Assembly (NCBI RefSeq): GCF_041154485.1
Contig: NZ_AP028669.1
Location: forward strand, 930,001 to 994,000
Length of the DNA: 64,000 nt
Reading direction: 5' to 3'
From: Variovorax sp. V93
GTDB lineage: Bacteria > Pseudomonadota > Gammaproteobacteria > Burkholderiales > Burkholderiaceae_C
The notes beneath the pieces are model-generated. The model had not been told where the DNA came from. It made no database searches and saw only the letters and a program-made list of their open reading frames with translations. Shown piece after piece: positions 16,397 through 25,158 of this stretch; the stretch's first letter is position 1; each line of letters begins with the position of its first letter. The position numbers and the translations under genes were made by a program.

Positions 16397-17031
16397 GCGG
16401 GCAGCGCCGGTCCTGGCGGGCCGCCGCGCGGCCCGTGCTGTGGACGGTGCTGCTGGCCGGACTGCTGGCCTACTTGGTCATTGCGGCCGTCATCTGGCGG
16501 CGCGCGGTCGAGGCACTTGCCAATCCGCCCGAGCGGCCGGCCGACGCCGCGCTGGTCCTGGGCAACCGCGCCTACCTCGATGGCAAGCCCAATCCCTGCC
16601 TGACGGGCAGGGTCGATGCCGCCATCGCGCTGGCCGATGCGGGCCTTGCGAAGAAGCTGGTGCTGTCGGGCGGCGTCGACAAGGAAGACGGCCGCATCGA
16701 GGCCGAGGTGATGCAGCGGCATGCGCGCGCCCAGGGCTACGCCGGGCCGCTGCTGCTGGAGCCGGCATCGACCTCGACCCGCCTGAACCTCGCCATGTCG
16801 CGTCCGCTGCTGCAGGCGGCGGGCGTTCACGGCGTGATCGTGGTGTCGGAGCCCTACCACCTGTGGCGCGCGGAGCGCCTGGTGCGGGCCAGCGGCTTCG
16901 ACAGGGACTTCGATGTCCAGTACGCGGCGGCGAGCACGCGCTGCTGGCGCCGCTGGGGCATGGTTTTCAAGGGTGCGTTGCGCGAGCCTCTGGCTGTCGT
17001 GAACAATGCGTTCAATGGCTACCTCCACTGA
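16393..17031 (+). CDS. Membrane-anchored YdcF/SanA-like DUF218 protein
   Basis: About 212 residues with one N-terminal transmembrane helix (about 12-34) and a DUF218 domain: ALVLGNRAYLDGKPN, then LVLSGG and the conserved Ser-Thr-Arg/Asn helix (STSTRLNLAMS). DUF218 proteins such as SanA and ElyC affect envelope integrity and lipid-carrier use at low temperature. There is no good ATG; the TTG at 16393 overlaps the upstream stop (TTGA), which implies coupling. A GTG at 16435 is an alternative but would cut into the membrane helix. Confidence 0.7.
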   Translation: MSGQRRSWRAAARPVLWTVLLAGLLAYLVIAAVIWRRAVEALANPPERPADAALVLGNRAYLDGKPNPCLTGRVDAAIALADAGLAKKLVLSGGVDKEDGRIEAEVMQRHARAQGYAGPLLLEPASTSTRLNLAMSRPLLQAAGVHGVIVVSEPYHLWRAERLVRASGFDRDFDVQYAAASTRCWRRWGMVFKGALREPLAVVNNAFNGYLH

Positions 17032-18058
17032 GACGGCGGGGACCGGCTGGGTCGACAAGTACCTGGAGCATGTGCGCGTCGAGCGCCGGCTGGCGGCGCG
17101 CACGGTCGAGCTCTACGCCATCCACCTGCAGGCGCTCGCGGCCCATGCTGCGGACGCCGGGCTCTCGCTCGACCGCGTGCAGACCGCGCACATCCGGCGC
17201 TGGATGGCGCAGCTGCACGGTGCCGGGCGCGAGCCGCGCGGCATTGCGCTGGTGCTCTCGTGCTGGCGCAGCTTCTACCGCTGGCTCGGCAACGAGGGGC
17301 TGGTGGGTTTCAATCCCGTGAAGGACGTGCATGCGCCCAAGGCCGCGCGGCCGCTGCCCAAGGCGCTGGCGGTCGACGATGCGGTGCGGCTCGCCGAACT
17401 CTACGACCCCGAGGCCGACCCCTGGACCGAGGCGCGCGACAGCGCGATCGTCGAGGTGCTCTACGGCTGCGGCCTGCGCGTGAGCGAGCTCACCGGCCTC
17501 GATGCGCGCGCCAGCGGCACGGCCCGCGGCTGGGTCGATCTCGACGCGCTGGAAGCCAACGTGCTCGGCAAGGGCAGCAAGCGGCGCATCGTGCCGATCG
17601 GCAGCAAGGCGGCCGAGGCGCTGCGCGACTGGTTCGCGGTGCGCGGCGAATGTGCGGCGCTGTCGACGGCCGCGCTGCGCGACCCGGCGGGCGCGGCGGC
17701 GCTCTTCATCAGCAGCAAGGGCGTGCGCATGTCCTCGCAGGCGGTGTGGAAGCTGCTGCGCGAGCGCAGCCTCAAGGCCGGCCTTGCGGCGCCCGTGCAC
17801 CCGCACATGCTGCGGCATTCGTTCGCGAGCCATGTGCTGCAGTCGAGCAGCGACCTGCGCGCGGTGCAGGAACTGCTGGGCCACGCCAACATCGCGACCA
17901 CGCAGGTCTATACCCGGCTGGACTTCCAGCACCTGGCCAAGGTGTATGACGCGGCACACCCGCGCGCGCAGGCGCGCCCCGAGGGCCCGCGCGCGCAAGC
18001 ACGCCCCGAAGGTGCGCGGGCCAAGCCAAAGAACGACGACAACAAGCCAACCAAATGA
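17006..18058 (+). CDS. xerC: Tyrosine recombinase XerC
   Basis: Acts with XerD at dif to resolve chromosome dimers. The 350-residue protein (or 347 from the ATG at 17015) has the SAM-like N-terminal domain and the catalytic set: Arg in CGLRVSELTG, Lys in GKGSKRR, HMLRHSFASH, LLGHANIATTQVYT with the nucleophilic Tyr. After the usual C-terminal helix there is an unusual basic tail with two tandem copies of a 9-residue unit (RAQARPEGP/A) encoded by 27-bp repeats at 17963-18016. Location after dapF-DUF484 is classical for xerC. It overlaps the previous gene by 26 bp and rlmI by 4. Confidence 0.93.
   Translation: MRSMATSTETAGTGWVDKYLEHVRVERRLAARTVELYAIHLQALAAHAADAGLSLDRVQTAHIRRWMAQLHGAGREPRGIALVLSCWRSFYRWLGNEGLVGFNPVKDVHAPKAARPLPKALAVDDAVRLAELYDPEADPWTEARDSAIVEVLYGCGLRVSELTGLDARASGTARGWVDLDALEANVLGKGSKRRIVPIGSKAAEALRDWFAVRGECAALSTAALRDPAGAAALFISSKGVRMSSQAVWKLLRERSLKAGLAAPVHPHMLRHSFASHVLQSSSDLRAVQELLGHANIATTQVYTRLDFQHLAKVYDAAHPRAQARPEGPRAQARPEGARAKPKNDDNKPTK
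17963..18016 (+). repeat. Two tandem 27-bp repeats inside xerC
   Basis: Units 17963-17989 and 17990-18016 encode RAQARPEG(P/A). They differ mainly at third codon positions and lie beyond the catalytic domain, so they lengthen a disordered basic tail. Confidence 0.8.
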
Positions 18059-19275
18059 AAACCCTCCGCCTCAAGCCCGGCAAGGAGCGCTCGCTGCAGC
18101 GCCGCCATCCCTGGATCTTCGAATCCGCCATTGCACGCGGCGGTGCCGATTCGGGCGAGACGGTGCGCGTCGAATCCCATGACGGCGCCTTCCTGGCCTG
18201 GGCCGCCTTCAGCCCGGTGTCCAAGATCCGTGCGCGGGCCTGGAGCTTTGTCGAAACGCAGCGCATCGATGCCGCCTTCCTGGCGTCGGTGTGCGCCCGC
18301 GCGGTGGCGGCCAGGGCGCTTTTCGACCTGCAGAGCGACGGTGTCCGGCTGGTCCACGGCGAGGCTGATGGGCTGCCGGGCCTGATCGTCGACCGGTATG
18401 GCGACACGCTGGTGGCGCAGTTCCTGTCGGCCGGCGTCGAGCGCTGGAAGGCCGCGATTGCCGATGCGCTGCTCGCGGCGACCGGCCTGCACAAGCTCTA
18501 CGAGCGCTCCGACGCCAGCGGCCGCGAACGCGAAGGCCTGAAGCCGGTCACCGGCTGGCTGCGCGGGGAGGGCGCCACCGAGATCACGATTCGCGAGCAC
18601 GGCTGGAAGCTTTCGCTCGACATTGCGACTGGCCACAAGACCGGCTTCTACCTCGACCAGCGCGACAGCCGCCAGCGCTTTGCCGAACTGGCGCAGCATC
18701 GGCGCTTTCGGCGCGTGCTCAACTGCTTCTGCTACACCGGCGGCTTCACGGTGGCCGCGCTCGCGGGCCTGCGGGCGGCCGGCGCGGTGGAAGGCGCCGA
18801 ACTGGTGTCGGTCGATTCGTCGCAGCCGGCGCTCGAGCGGGCTCGGGCGCACCTCGCGCTGAACGGCTTCGGCGCCGAGGGTTCGGGCCTGAAGGCGGAA
18901 TTCCTGGACGCCAACGTCAACACCGTGCTGCGCGAATTCATCGAGCAGGGCCGAAGCTTCGATGCCATCGTGCTCGATCCGCCCAAGTTCGCGCCCACGG
19001 CCGCCCATGCCGAGCGCGCCGCCCGCGCCTACAAGGACATCAACCGCCTCGCGCTCAAGCTGCTGGAGCCCGGCGGCGTCCTGCTGACCTTTTCATGCTC
19101 GGGCGGCATCAGCGCCGATCTTTTCCACAAGATCGTGGCTTCGGCCGGCATCGACGCACAAGTGGATGGCTACATCAGCGAACGGCTGGGCGCGGCGCCC
19201 GACCACCCGATGACCATCGAGTTTCCCGAGGGCGAATACCTCAAGGGCCTGGTGGTGGTGAGAAAGCCTGCTTGA
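18055..19275 (+). CDS. rlmI: 23S rRNA m5C methyltransferase RlmI family
   Basis: A 406-residue class I SAM-dependent RNA methyltransferase. The N-terminal PUA domain (about 1-75) begins LRLKPGKERSLQRRHPWIF, and a central EEHD-like region carries GHKTGFYLDQRDSR, the family signature. The SAM pocket is LNCFCYTGGFTVAAL, and catalysis motifs are VLDPPKFAP and LTFSCSGG. In E. coli RlmI modifies C1962 of 23S rRNA. The ATG overlaps the xerC stop (ATGA). Confidence 0.9.
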   Translation: MKTLRLKPGKERSLQRRHPWIFESAIARGGADSGETVRVESHDGAFLAWAAFSPVSKIRARAWSFVETQRIDAAFLASVCARAVAARALFDLQSDGVRLVHGEADGLPGLIVDRYGDTLVAQFLSAGVERWKAAIADALLAATGLHKLYERSDASGREREGLKPVTGWLRGEGATEITIREHGWKLSLDIATGHKTGFYLDQRDSRQRFAELAQHRRFRRVLNCFCYTGGFTVAALAGLRAAGAVEGAELVSVDSSQPALERARAHLALNGFGAEGSGLKAEFLDANVNTVLREFIEQGRSFDAIVLDPPKFAPTAAHAERAARAYKDINRLALKLLEPGGVLLTFSCSGGISADLFHKIVASAGIDAQVDGYISERLGAAPDHPMTIEFPEGEYLKGLVVVRKPA

Positions 19276-19360
19276 CCCCGCGCCAACGCAACTGAGTGGC
19301 ATTGGCTAAACTGCCGGCCCAATCCCTTTTCTTCCTGTTTTCCGTTTCCGGAGCACACCC

Positions 19361-20413
19361 ATGGCCCTCATTCCCGCCACCATCCTCACCGGCTTCCTGG
19401 GCTCGGGCAAGACCACGCTGCTCAAGCGCATCCTGACCGAGGCCCACGGCCAGAAGATCGCGGTGATCGAGAACGAGTTCGGCGAAGAGAACATCGACAG
19501 CGACATCCTCGTGACCGAGTCGAAGGAGCAGATCGTGCAGATGAGCAACGGCTGCGTCTGCTGCACCATCCGCGAGGACCTGCGCGAGGCGCTGCAGCTG
19601 CTGGCCGCCAAGAAGCGCCAGGGCCTGCTCGACTTCGACCGCGTGGTGATCGAAACCACCGGCCTCGCAGATCCCGGCCCCGTGGCGCAGACCTTCTTCA
19701 TGGACGACGAGATCGCCGAGAGCTACCTGCTCGACTCCATCCTGACGCTGGTCGACGCCAAGCATGCGCCGCAGCAGCTCAACGATCGCCAGGAAGCACG
19801 CCGCCAGGTGGGCTTTGCCGACCAGATCTTCATCAGCAAGAGCGAGCTGGTGTCGGCCGAGGAGACCGAGGCGCTCATTCATCGCCTCAAGCACATGAAC
19901 CCGCGCGCGCCGCAGCAGAAGGCGCATTTCGGCGACGTGCCGCTCAAGGACATCTTCGACCTGCGCGGCTTCAACCTCAACGCCAAGCTCGACATCGACC
20001 CCGACTTCCTCAAGGAAGACGAGCACGACCACCACGACCATGACCATGCGCATGGCGAGCATTGCGACCACCCCTCGCACCAGCACGAAGGCCACGGCCA
20101 CCATCACCACACCGACGACGACGTCAAGAGCTTCGTCTACAAGGCCGACCGCCCCTTCGACCCGGCCAAGCTGGAAGACTTCCTGGGCGCCATCGTCAAC
20201 ATCTACGGCCCGCGCATGCTGCGCTACAAGGGCGTGCTGAACATGAAGGGCACCGAGCGCAAGGTGATCTTCCAGGGCGTGCACCAGTTGATGGGCAGCG
20301 ACCTGGGCCCGGAGTGGGGCAAGGACGAAGCCCGCCAGAGCCGCATGGTGTTCATCGGCATCGAGCTGCCGCGAGAGATCCTGGAGCAAGGCCTGGAGCA
20401 GTGCCTGGTCTGA
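19361..20413 (+). CDS. CobW/YjiA-family GTPase with histidine-rich metal-binding segment
   Basis: A 350-residue G3E GTPase. Walker A is GFLGSGKTTLLKR (about residue 8), the CxCC metal site is NGCVCCTIREDL (about 64), followed by ETTGLADPGP and the specificity motif SKSEL. A strongly His/Asp-rich linker (about 222-255) precedes the C-terminal CobW domain (about 258-345). G3E proteins act as metallochaperones, mostly for zinc, and the linker supports metal buffering or delivery. No zinc-uptake genes are adjacent and no obvious Zur box was seen. Confidence 0.88.
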   Translation: MALIPATILTGFLGSGKTTLLKRILTEAHGQKIAVIENEFGEENIDSDILVTESKEQIVQMSNGCVCCTIREDLREALQLLAAKKRQGLLDFDRVVIETTGLADPGPVAQTFFMDDEIAESYLLDSILTLVDAKHAPQQLNDRQEARRQVGFADQIFISKSELVSAEETEALIHRLKHMNPRAPQQKAHFGDVPLKDIFDLRGFNLNAKLDIDPDFLKEDEHDHHDHDHAHGEHCDHPSHQHEGHGHHHHTDDDVKSFVYKADRPFDPAKLEDFLGAIVNIYGPRMLRYKGVLNMKGTERKVIFQGVHQLMGSDLGPEWGKDEARQSRMVFIGIELPREILEQGLEQCLV

Positions 20414-20425
20414 GGCCCTGACTTG

Positions 20426-20535
20426 CACCTTCCCCCGCTGGGGGAAGGTGGGATGGGGGCGGGCCGCCGATCAGGCGCCGTGCTTTTTTCGGGGCTGCCG
20501 TGCCCCCACCCCGGCCCTCCCCCCGAAGGGGAGGG
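20426..20535. repeat. Two-hairpin palindromic (REP-like) element
   Basis: Fills the space between the GTPase gene and the convergent YdgA-like gene. The left hairpin is CACCTTCCCC-CGCTG-GGGGAAGGTG (20426-20450); the right is CCCTCCCC-CCGAA-GGGGAGGG (20515-20535). The flanks GGGATGGGGGC and GCCCCCACCCC are also roughly complementary. This is the architecture of dispersed paired palindromes, and it may end transcription from both sides. Confidence 0.6.
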
Positions 20536-20540
20536 AGGAA

Positions 20541-22010
20541 TTACCGGCCCGGCGTGCCCAGCGGCTTGCCGTTGAGCTTCAGACCGCCTTCGGCGTATTC
20601 GATCTGCGCGGTGACGTCATCGCCCTCGCGCTTCACGAAGCCCTTTTGCTCGCCTTGCTCGACCAGCCCCGCCATCATTTCGGGCGGCGGCGTCTGGCCG
20701 CTCTCGGCGCCGGTGGCGGCCAGCTGTTCCAGCCATTGCATCGGCAGCCGCGCGCTGGCCTTGAGCACGCCGCGCTTCATGAGCAGTGCCATGCCGGGTG
20801 CCTGCAGGTCTTCGTCGGTCACGCCGGCCATGCCGGCCGTGTAGCTGATCTCGCCGCGCTTGCCGCCGATTTCGACCAGCAGCCTGTCGAGCCCGATCTC
20901 GGGGCTGTACTTGGCCATGGCCTTGAGGTCGGGCGCCAGCTGGTCGAACAGCACCTTCATCGCCGCCTGCGAGGCCTTGTTGCCGCCCTTGCCGCAGCCG
21001 TTCGCGGCGCTCGACTGCATCCAGGCATCGGCCAGCTTCTTGTAGCCGGCGGCGTGGATGCGGCGTCCGCCGCTGCTCATCTCGAACTTGTCGATCTTCG
21101 TCTCGCCGATCTTGCCGGTGCCCTTGACCGTACCGGTCGATGCGTAGAGCCCGTCTGCGATGGTGGCTTCGGCAAGCATGTCGATGTTCTGCAGCAGCAC
21201 GGCCGGCAGGGCCTTGCCTTCGCCGCCCAGGCCCTTGGGGGCTGCGAATTCGAGGCTGTCGAGCCGGGCCTCGGTCTTGCCCGTGGCCAGGATCCAGCCC
21301 TCGCTCTTGTCCATGTCGGCCTTGCCGGCCAGCTTGCCCATCTTCAGCGTGGCGCCGGTGCGCGCATCGCTGACATCCAGCCCCGGCATCGTCAGGTCGT
21401 AGTGCACACGGGTCCGGGCGCCGTTCATCTCGATGCGGGCCTGCGCGCCCTGCCAGGCGAACCGGGCCTTGCCTTCCTCGGCCAGGCTGGCGGGCGCCAC
21501 CGCCAGGTCGGTGGTGTAGGCGCCGTCGAACGACACCTTGGTGTGCGCCGTCAGGGGCTTGGCCTTGCCGAAGATCTGTTCGGCCTTGGCCTGGCCCTTC
21601 ACGTCCAGCACCAGTTCGCTGTCGATGATGGCTGCCGCCAGCGTGCCACCGGCCAGCGGGCCGTGGCGGATGGTGTCGCGGAAGGTGATACGCACCGCCT
21701 TGAACGGCGTGGCGGCTTCTTCCGCTTCTTCTTCCTCATCCTCTTCCTCGCCGGGCTTGGCGGCAGGCACCTGCACCGCGGCGGCCGCATCGGCTGCGCA
21801 GCCGAGTTCGATCGTCACTGTGCTGACGGCACCGAAGAAGCCGCGTTCGTAGCTGCGCTCGACCACGCGCACCAGCGCAGTCTGCTTCGGCACCTCGTCC
21901 AGCGCGGCCTCGTAGCTGGACTTTACTTTCGAGCCGGCCAACCACGTGCCGCCACCATAGGCAAGTGCGATGGCCGCAGCCAGCACGCCCAGAACTGCTT
22001 TTTTGCTCAA
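20541..22010 (-). CDS. YdgA-like DUF945 family protein
   Basis: A 489-residue envelope protein with an N-terminal signal anchor (KKAVLGVLAAAIALAYGGGTWL) and a long beta-rich body typical of DUF945. An acidic insert (EEEDEEEEAEE) lies near 85-95. YdgA homologues are inner-membrane or periplasmic proteins of unknown biochemistry. No ATG fits; the TTG at 22010 gives LSKKAVLG, the usual start of the family. The frame continues upstream for another 211 codons without homologous features, and that part is rejected. Confidence 0.75.
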   Translation of the reverse strand: MSKKAVLGVLAAAIALAYGGGTWLAGSKVKSSYEAALDEVPKQTALVRVVERSYERGFFGAVSTVTIELGCAADAAAAVQVPAAKPGEEEDEEEEAEEAATPFKAVRITFRDTIRHGPLAGGTLAAAIIDSELVLDVKGQAKAEQIFGKAKPLTAHTKVSFDGAYTTDLAVAPASLAEEGKARFAWQGAQARIEMNGARTRVHYDLTMPGLDVSDARTGATLKMGKLAGKADMDKSEGWILATGKTEARLDSLEFAAPKGLGGEGKALPAVLLQNIDMLAEATIADGLYASTGTVKGTGKIGETKIDKFEMSSGGRRIHAAGYKKLADAWMQSSAANGCGKGGNKASQAAMKVLFDQLAPDLKAMAKYSPEIGLDRLLVEIGGKRGEISYTAGMAGVTDEDLQAPGMALLMKRGVLKASARLPMQWLEQLAATGAESGQTPPPEMMAGLVEQGEQKGFVKREGDDVTAQIEYAEGGLKLNGKPLGTPGR

Positions 22011-22350
22011 GATTGATTTCTCTTTTGTATGAATGAGATCGACCCGCACCGCTCCCCCGGCGATTTCGGCAGGTCTTGCTACCCCCTCCGGCAGCGCCGG
22101 CGATGCTACCGGAGACAAGGGGGTTGCAGGCACATCACCCTTCGATTCGAGTTCTCTATACAATCGCGCGCCTGTTCCGGCAGCCACGCCTTCGCCCGAT
22201 GGGGCGGGATGTGGCTGACGGTGCGGGGCGCCGCAGGTTCCTGGCGGGCTTTCGGGGGTATAACCCCGGGGTTCGTCACTGCGAGCACTCCGACGAGTGG
22301 AGCCCGCGCGGCTTGAAACCCGCCGTGGTTCCCTTGGGAGGAGACACCCA
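22011..22350. other. 340-bp intergenic region between divergent YdgA-like gene and dksA
   Basis: Holds the promoters of both flanking genes. A good -10 candidate for dksA is TACAAT at 22159-22164 (5 of 6). ACCCCCT (22081-22087) and AGGGGGT (22118-22124) form a GC-rich inverted repeat enclosing CCGG arms, possibly a palindromic repeat or stem-loop in the YdgA-like leader. Just before dksA there is a strong GGGAGGAG. No gene seen. Confidence 0.5.
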
Positions 22351-23391
22351 GTGAAAGCGCGTTCCAGTTCGTTCAAGGAGCCAGTCACCGTGAAGAAGCC
22401 CGCCGCCAAGGCCACGCCAGCAACCAAGCCCGCCGCCAAGAAAGCGGCGGCTGCAAAGCCGGCTGTACCCGCGGCAAAAAAGAGTTCTTCCGCTGCAAAG
22501 GCCCCGGACACGAAACCAAAAAGCGCTCCAAAGAAGCCAGCAACGCCGTCGGCCAAGGCCGCGACCGTTGCAAAGAAGCCCGTCAAGCCTGCAAAGTCTG
22601 CTGCGCCGCCGGTGGCATCCGCCCCGGACAGGAGTGCAACCAAAACTGCAGTTGCGGGTCAACCGCCATCCAAAACCGTCGGCCGCACTGCTGCCGTTCC
22701 TTCTGCCCCTCCGATCCCAATGAAAAAAACGGCTGCCGCCTCTTCTTCCGCCACGGCGACACCTTCGATGCCCGCTCAGACCGCTGCACCCGCCCCCGCG
22801 CGAGGTGGCCGCGTGTCCCGGCTGTCGCAGCTGACCGTGCCTTCCATGCCGCAATCGGTGGCTTCCACCGCGGCCAAGTCGTCGTTCTCGCAGGCGCCTT
22901 CCAATGCACTGGTGCCGCCGCCTCCCGTCGCGGTGAAAAAAGACCCGAAGCTCGCCAACAACTGGAAAGCCAAGTCGGCTGCCGAGTTGACCGACGCCGA
23001 AGTGATCGCCATGCCCGACTCCGAGTACATGAATGAAAAGCAGATGGCGTTCTTCCGCCTGAAGCTGGTCGAACTCAAGCGCGGCATTCTCGAAAATGCC
23101 GGCGAAACCACCGAGCACCTGCGCGAAGACACCGTGGTGGTGCCCGATCCGGCCGACCGCGCCACCATCGAGGAAGAGCACGCGCTCGAGCTGCGCACGC
23201 GCGACCGCGAGCGCAAGCTGCTCAAGAAGATCGAGCAGTCGATCCAGCGCATCGATGCCGGCGACTACGGCTACTGCGACGAAACCGGCGAACCCATCGG
23301 CGTCGGCCGCCTGCTGGCGCGCCCCACCGCCACGCTGTCGCTCGAAGCGCAGCAGCGCCGCGAGCTCAAGCAGAAGATGTTCGGGGACTGA
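22351..23391 (+). CDS. dksA: DksA-type RNA polymerase regulator, single-cysteine form with long basic N-terminal tail
   Basis: Binds the RNA polymerase secondary channel with ppGpp and reprograms transcription in starvation. The C-terminal 140 residues of this 346-residue protein are DksA: coiled coil from about 227, and the tip with the required Asp-x-x-Asp-Arg-Ala (266-271). The zinc-finger site is degenerate, C309-x2-T312 and S330-x2-A333 in place of four Cys, so zinc is probably not bound. Residues 1-200 are Lys/Ala/Pro-rich, like bacterial histone-H1-like tails. GTG start chosen for the GGGAGGAG 7 nt upstream. Standard DksA is about 150 residues. Confidence 0.85.
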   Translation: MKARSSSFKEPVTVKKPAAKATPATKPAAKKAAAAKPAVPAAKKSSSAAKAPDTKPKSAPKKPATPSAKAATVAKKPVKPAKSAAPPVASAPDRSATKTAVAGQPPSKTVGRTAAVPSAPPIPMKKTAAASSSATATPSMPAQTAAPAPARGGRVSRLSQLTVPSMPQSVASTAAKSSFSQAPSNALVPPPPVAVKKDPKLANNWKAKSAAELTDAEVIAMPDSEYMNEKQMAFFRLKLVELKRGILENAGETTEHLREDTVVVPDPADRATIEEEHALELRTRDRERKLLKKIEQSIQRIDAGDYGYCDETGEPIGVGRLLARPTATLSLEAQQRRELKQKMFGD

Positions 23392-23436
23392 ACGAGCGGC
23401 CGAAGAAGAGAACCTGTTCGCCTCGAAACCTCGTCG

Positions 23437-25119
23437 ATGCCAAAGGAAGAGTCGGGCCGCCTTTTTTCCAAGGTGGCAAAGTTCGTCCGCAATCCGCTCA
23501 AGGATTGGTCCGAGCTGAATTCGACTGCGGATTCCACGCTGCCCGAGCAGGCTTACAGCCGCGAAATGCTCAAGGAGATGATCGAGCGGCGCCAGCGCAA
23601 CGATTTCGTTCGCCGGCGCGAGTTCGACATGCTGCGCAAGCTTCGCCAGCGCGAAGCCGCCGCCCACGCCTTCGAAGGAACGGTCACGCCGTCTTCCTTC
23701 AACCTGAACAGCACCACGGAAAAATCCGAGGGGCGCGCGCTCACGCTCAAGAAGATCGACGAGATCGAGGAGCAGATGTCGCAGCAGTGGTGGAAGGGCC
23801 GCGGCCCCAACGGCGAGGTGCTGTCCAATGCGCCGCCCGATGCCGGCGCCGAAACCCTGCCGCCGCCCGTCGACGCAGCCGAGCTGGCCAGCCTGCTTGC
23901 CGCGCCGGCCTACGGCCCCGCGCCGGCGCCTGCCGTCGTGCCGGCACCGGCCGTGGTTGCCGCGGCTGCGCCTGCCGCGCCCGCTGCGGGCGTTCCGGCG
24001 GCCAGCGGCACCTCGCTGCTGTCGGCACGGCTCGCGCGCGACGGCGCGCTCGAAGAAGCCGTGATCCGCTTCGCGCACGGCGACGATGCCGGCGCCGAGG
24101 CCATTCTTCTTCAGGCCCTGGCCTCCGAAAGCGCAGCGGCCGAGGGCGACCACGCCACCACCGAGCGCGACGACGCGCGTTGGCGCACGTTGTTCGACCT
24201 GTATCGCGCCACCGGCGATGCCGCCAGGTTTGCCGCGGCGCGCATGCGCTATGCACAGCGCATGAAGCGCATGGGACCGGACTGGGTCTCGCTCGACGAA
24301 CTGGCGCGCAGCGTGAAGGCGGTGGCCGCCAGCGAACTCGCAGAACTGGCGCCGGCCGGCGCCGACTGGGCCAGCCCGGCACGCCTGGCGCGCGACGGCT
24401 TGATCCAGCTCACGCGGGCGCTGTCGCAGGCCGGCTCGGTCTGGACGCTCGACTGGCGCGCGCTGGTCGCCATCGAGGCCGACGCCGCTGCGCCGCTGCG
24501 CGTGCTGTTTGCACACTGGGCCGATTCGCCGGTCCAGCTGCGCTTCATCGGCGCCGCGAAATTGCTGGCCGTGCTGGCCGAGGCCACGCCCAACAACGAG
24601 CGCGGCACGCCGGACGTCTGGTGGCAGCTGCATCTGGCTGCACTGCGCATGATGAACATGCCCGACGACTTCGAGCTGGTGGCGCTCAACTACTGCATCA
24701 CCTACGAGGTGTCGCCGCCGGCCTGGCAAGACCCCAAGGGCGCCTGCACTTCGGTGGCCGCACCGGCGGCAAGCCGTTCGAACTCCGTGTGGTCGCTGCT
24801 CTCGGTCAATGGCGAATCGGAGAGCTTTCCCACCACCGACACCGGCTTTGCCGCGCTGGCCGGCGATCTGCGCGGCGAGGCGCATTCGAGCCTGCAGCGT
24901 CTCGATACGGACCTGCGCAACACCACGGCGCCCGTCATCTCGTGCGCCGCGCTGCTGCGCATGGACCTGGCTGCCGCCGGCACGCTGCTTGGCTGGGTGC
25001 GGGCGCGCGACGCCCAGGGCGAGCGCGTGCAGTTCGTGGATGCCCATCGGCTGATCGCGGTGCTGTTCGACCTGGTCGGCATCGCCGACCATGCGACCGT
25101 GGCCCTGCGGAAGAACTAG
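23437..25119 (+). CDS. Large cytoplasmic protein with C-terminal STAS-like domain
   Basis: A 560-residue protein between dksA and hslV. The N-terminal 130 residues are charged and helical (LKEMIERRQRNDFVRRREFDMLRKLRQRE). A Pro/Ala-rich linker (about 145-190) follows, then a TPR-like segment (about 195-270) that resembles the FimV C-terminal domain in style. The last 65 residues look like a STAS domain, with a hydrophobic strand, SCAALLRMDLAAAGTLLGWV and a glycine turn before the last helix. STAS domains mediate protein-protein switching, for example in MlaB and anti-anti-sigma factors. I do not know a function for the whole protein. Confidence 0.65.
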   Translation: MPKEESGRLFSKVAKFVRNPLKDWSELNSTADSTLPEQAYSREMLKEMIERRQRNDFVRRREFDMLRKLRQREAAAHAFEGTVTPSSFNLNSTTEKSEGRALTLKKIDEIEEQMSQQWWKGRGPNGEVLSNAPPDAGAETLPPPVDAAELASLLAAPAYGPAPAPAVVPAPAVVAAAAPAAPAAGVPAASGTSLLSARLARDGALEEAVIRFAHGDDAGAEAILLQALASESAAAEGDHATTERDDARWRTLFDLYRATGDAARFAAARMRYAQRMKRMGPDWVSLDELARSVKAVAASELAELAPAGADWASPARLARDGLIQLTRALSQAGSVWTLDWRALVAIEADAAAPLRVLFAHWADSPVQLRFIGAAKLLAVLAEATPNNERGTPDVWWQLHLAALRMMNMPDDFELVALNYCITYEVSPPAWQDPKGACTSVAAPAASRSNSVWSLLSVNGESESFPTTDTGFAALAGDLRGEAHSSLQRLDTDLRNTTAPVISCAALLRMDLAAAGTLLGWVRARDAQGERVQFVDAHRLIAVLFDLVGIADHATVALRKN

Positions 25120-25158
25120 GGCGCCCTGGCGCTGCGCACATTCGGTAGCAGCCGCGGG

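Noticed and set aside
17006..18058. XerC as an integrase of a mobile element
   Set aside because: The dapF-DUF484-xerC order and full housekeeping motifs identify the chromosomal dimer-resolution recombinase; no att sites or cargo were seen.
22011..22643. 211-codon upstream extension of the YdgA-like frame
   Set aside because: It would run antisense into the dksA tail and lacks family similarity; the signal anchor marks the true start at 22010.
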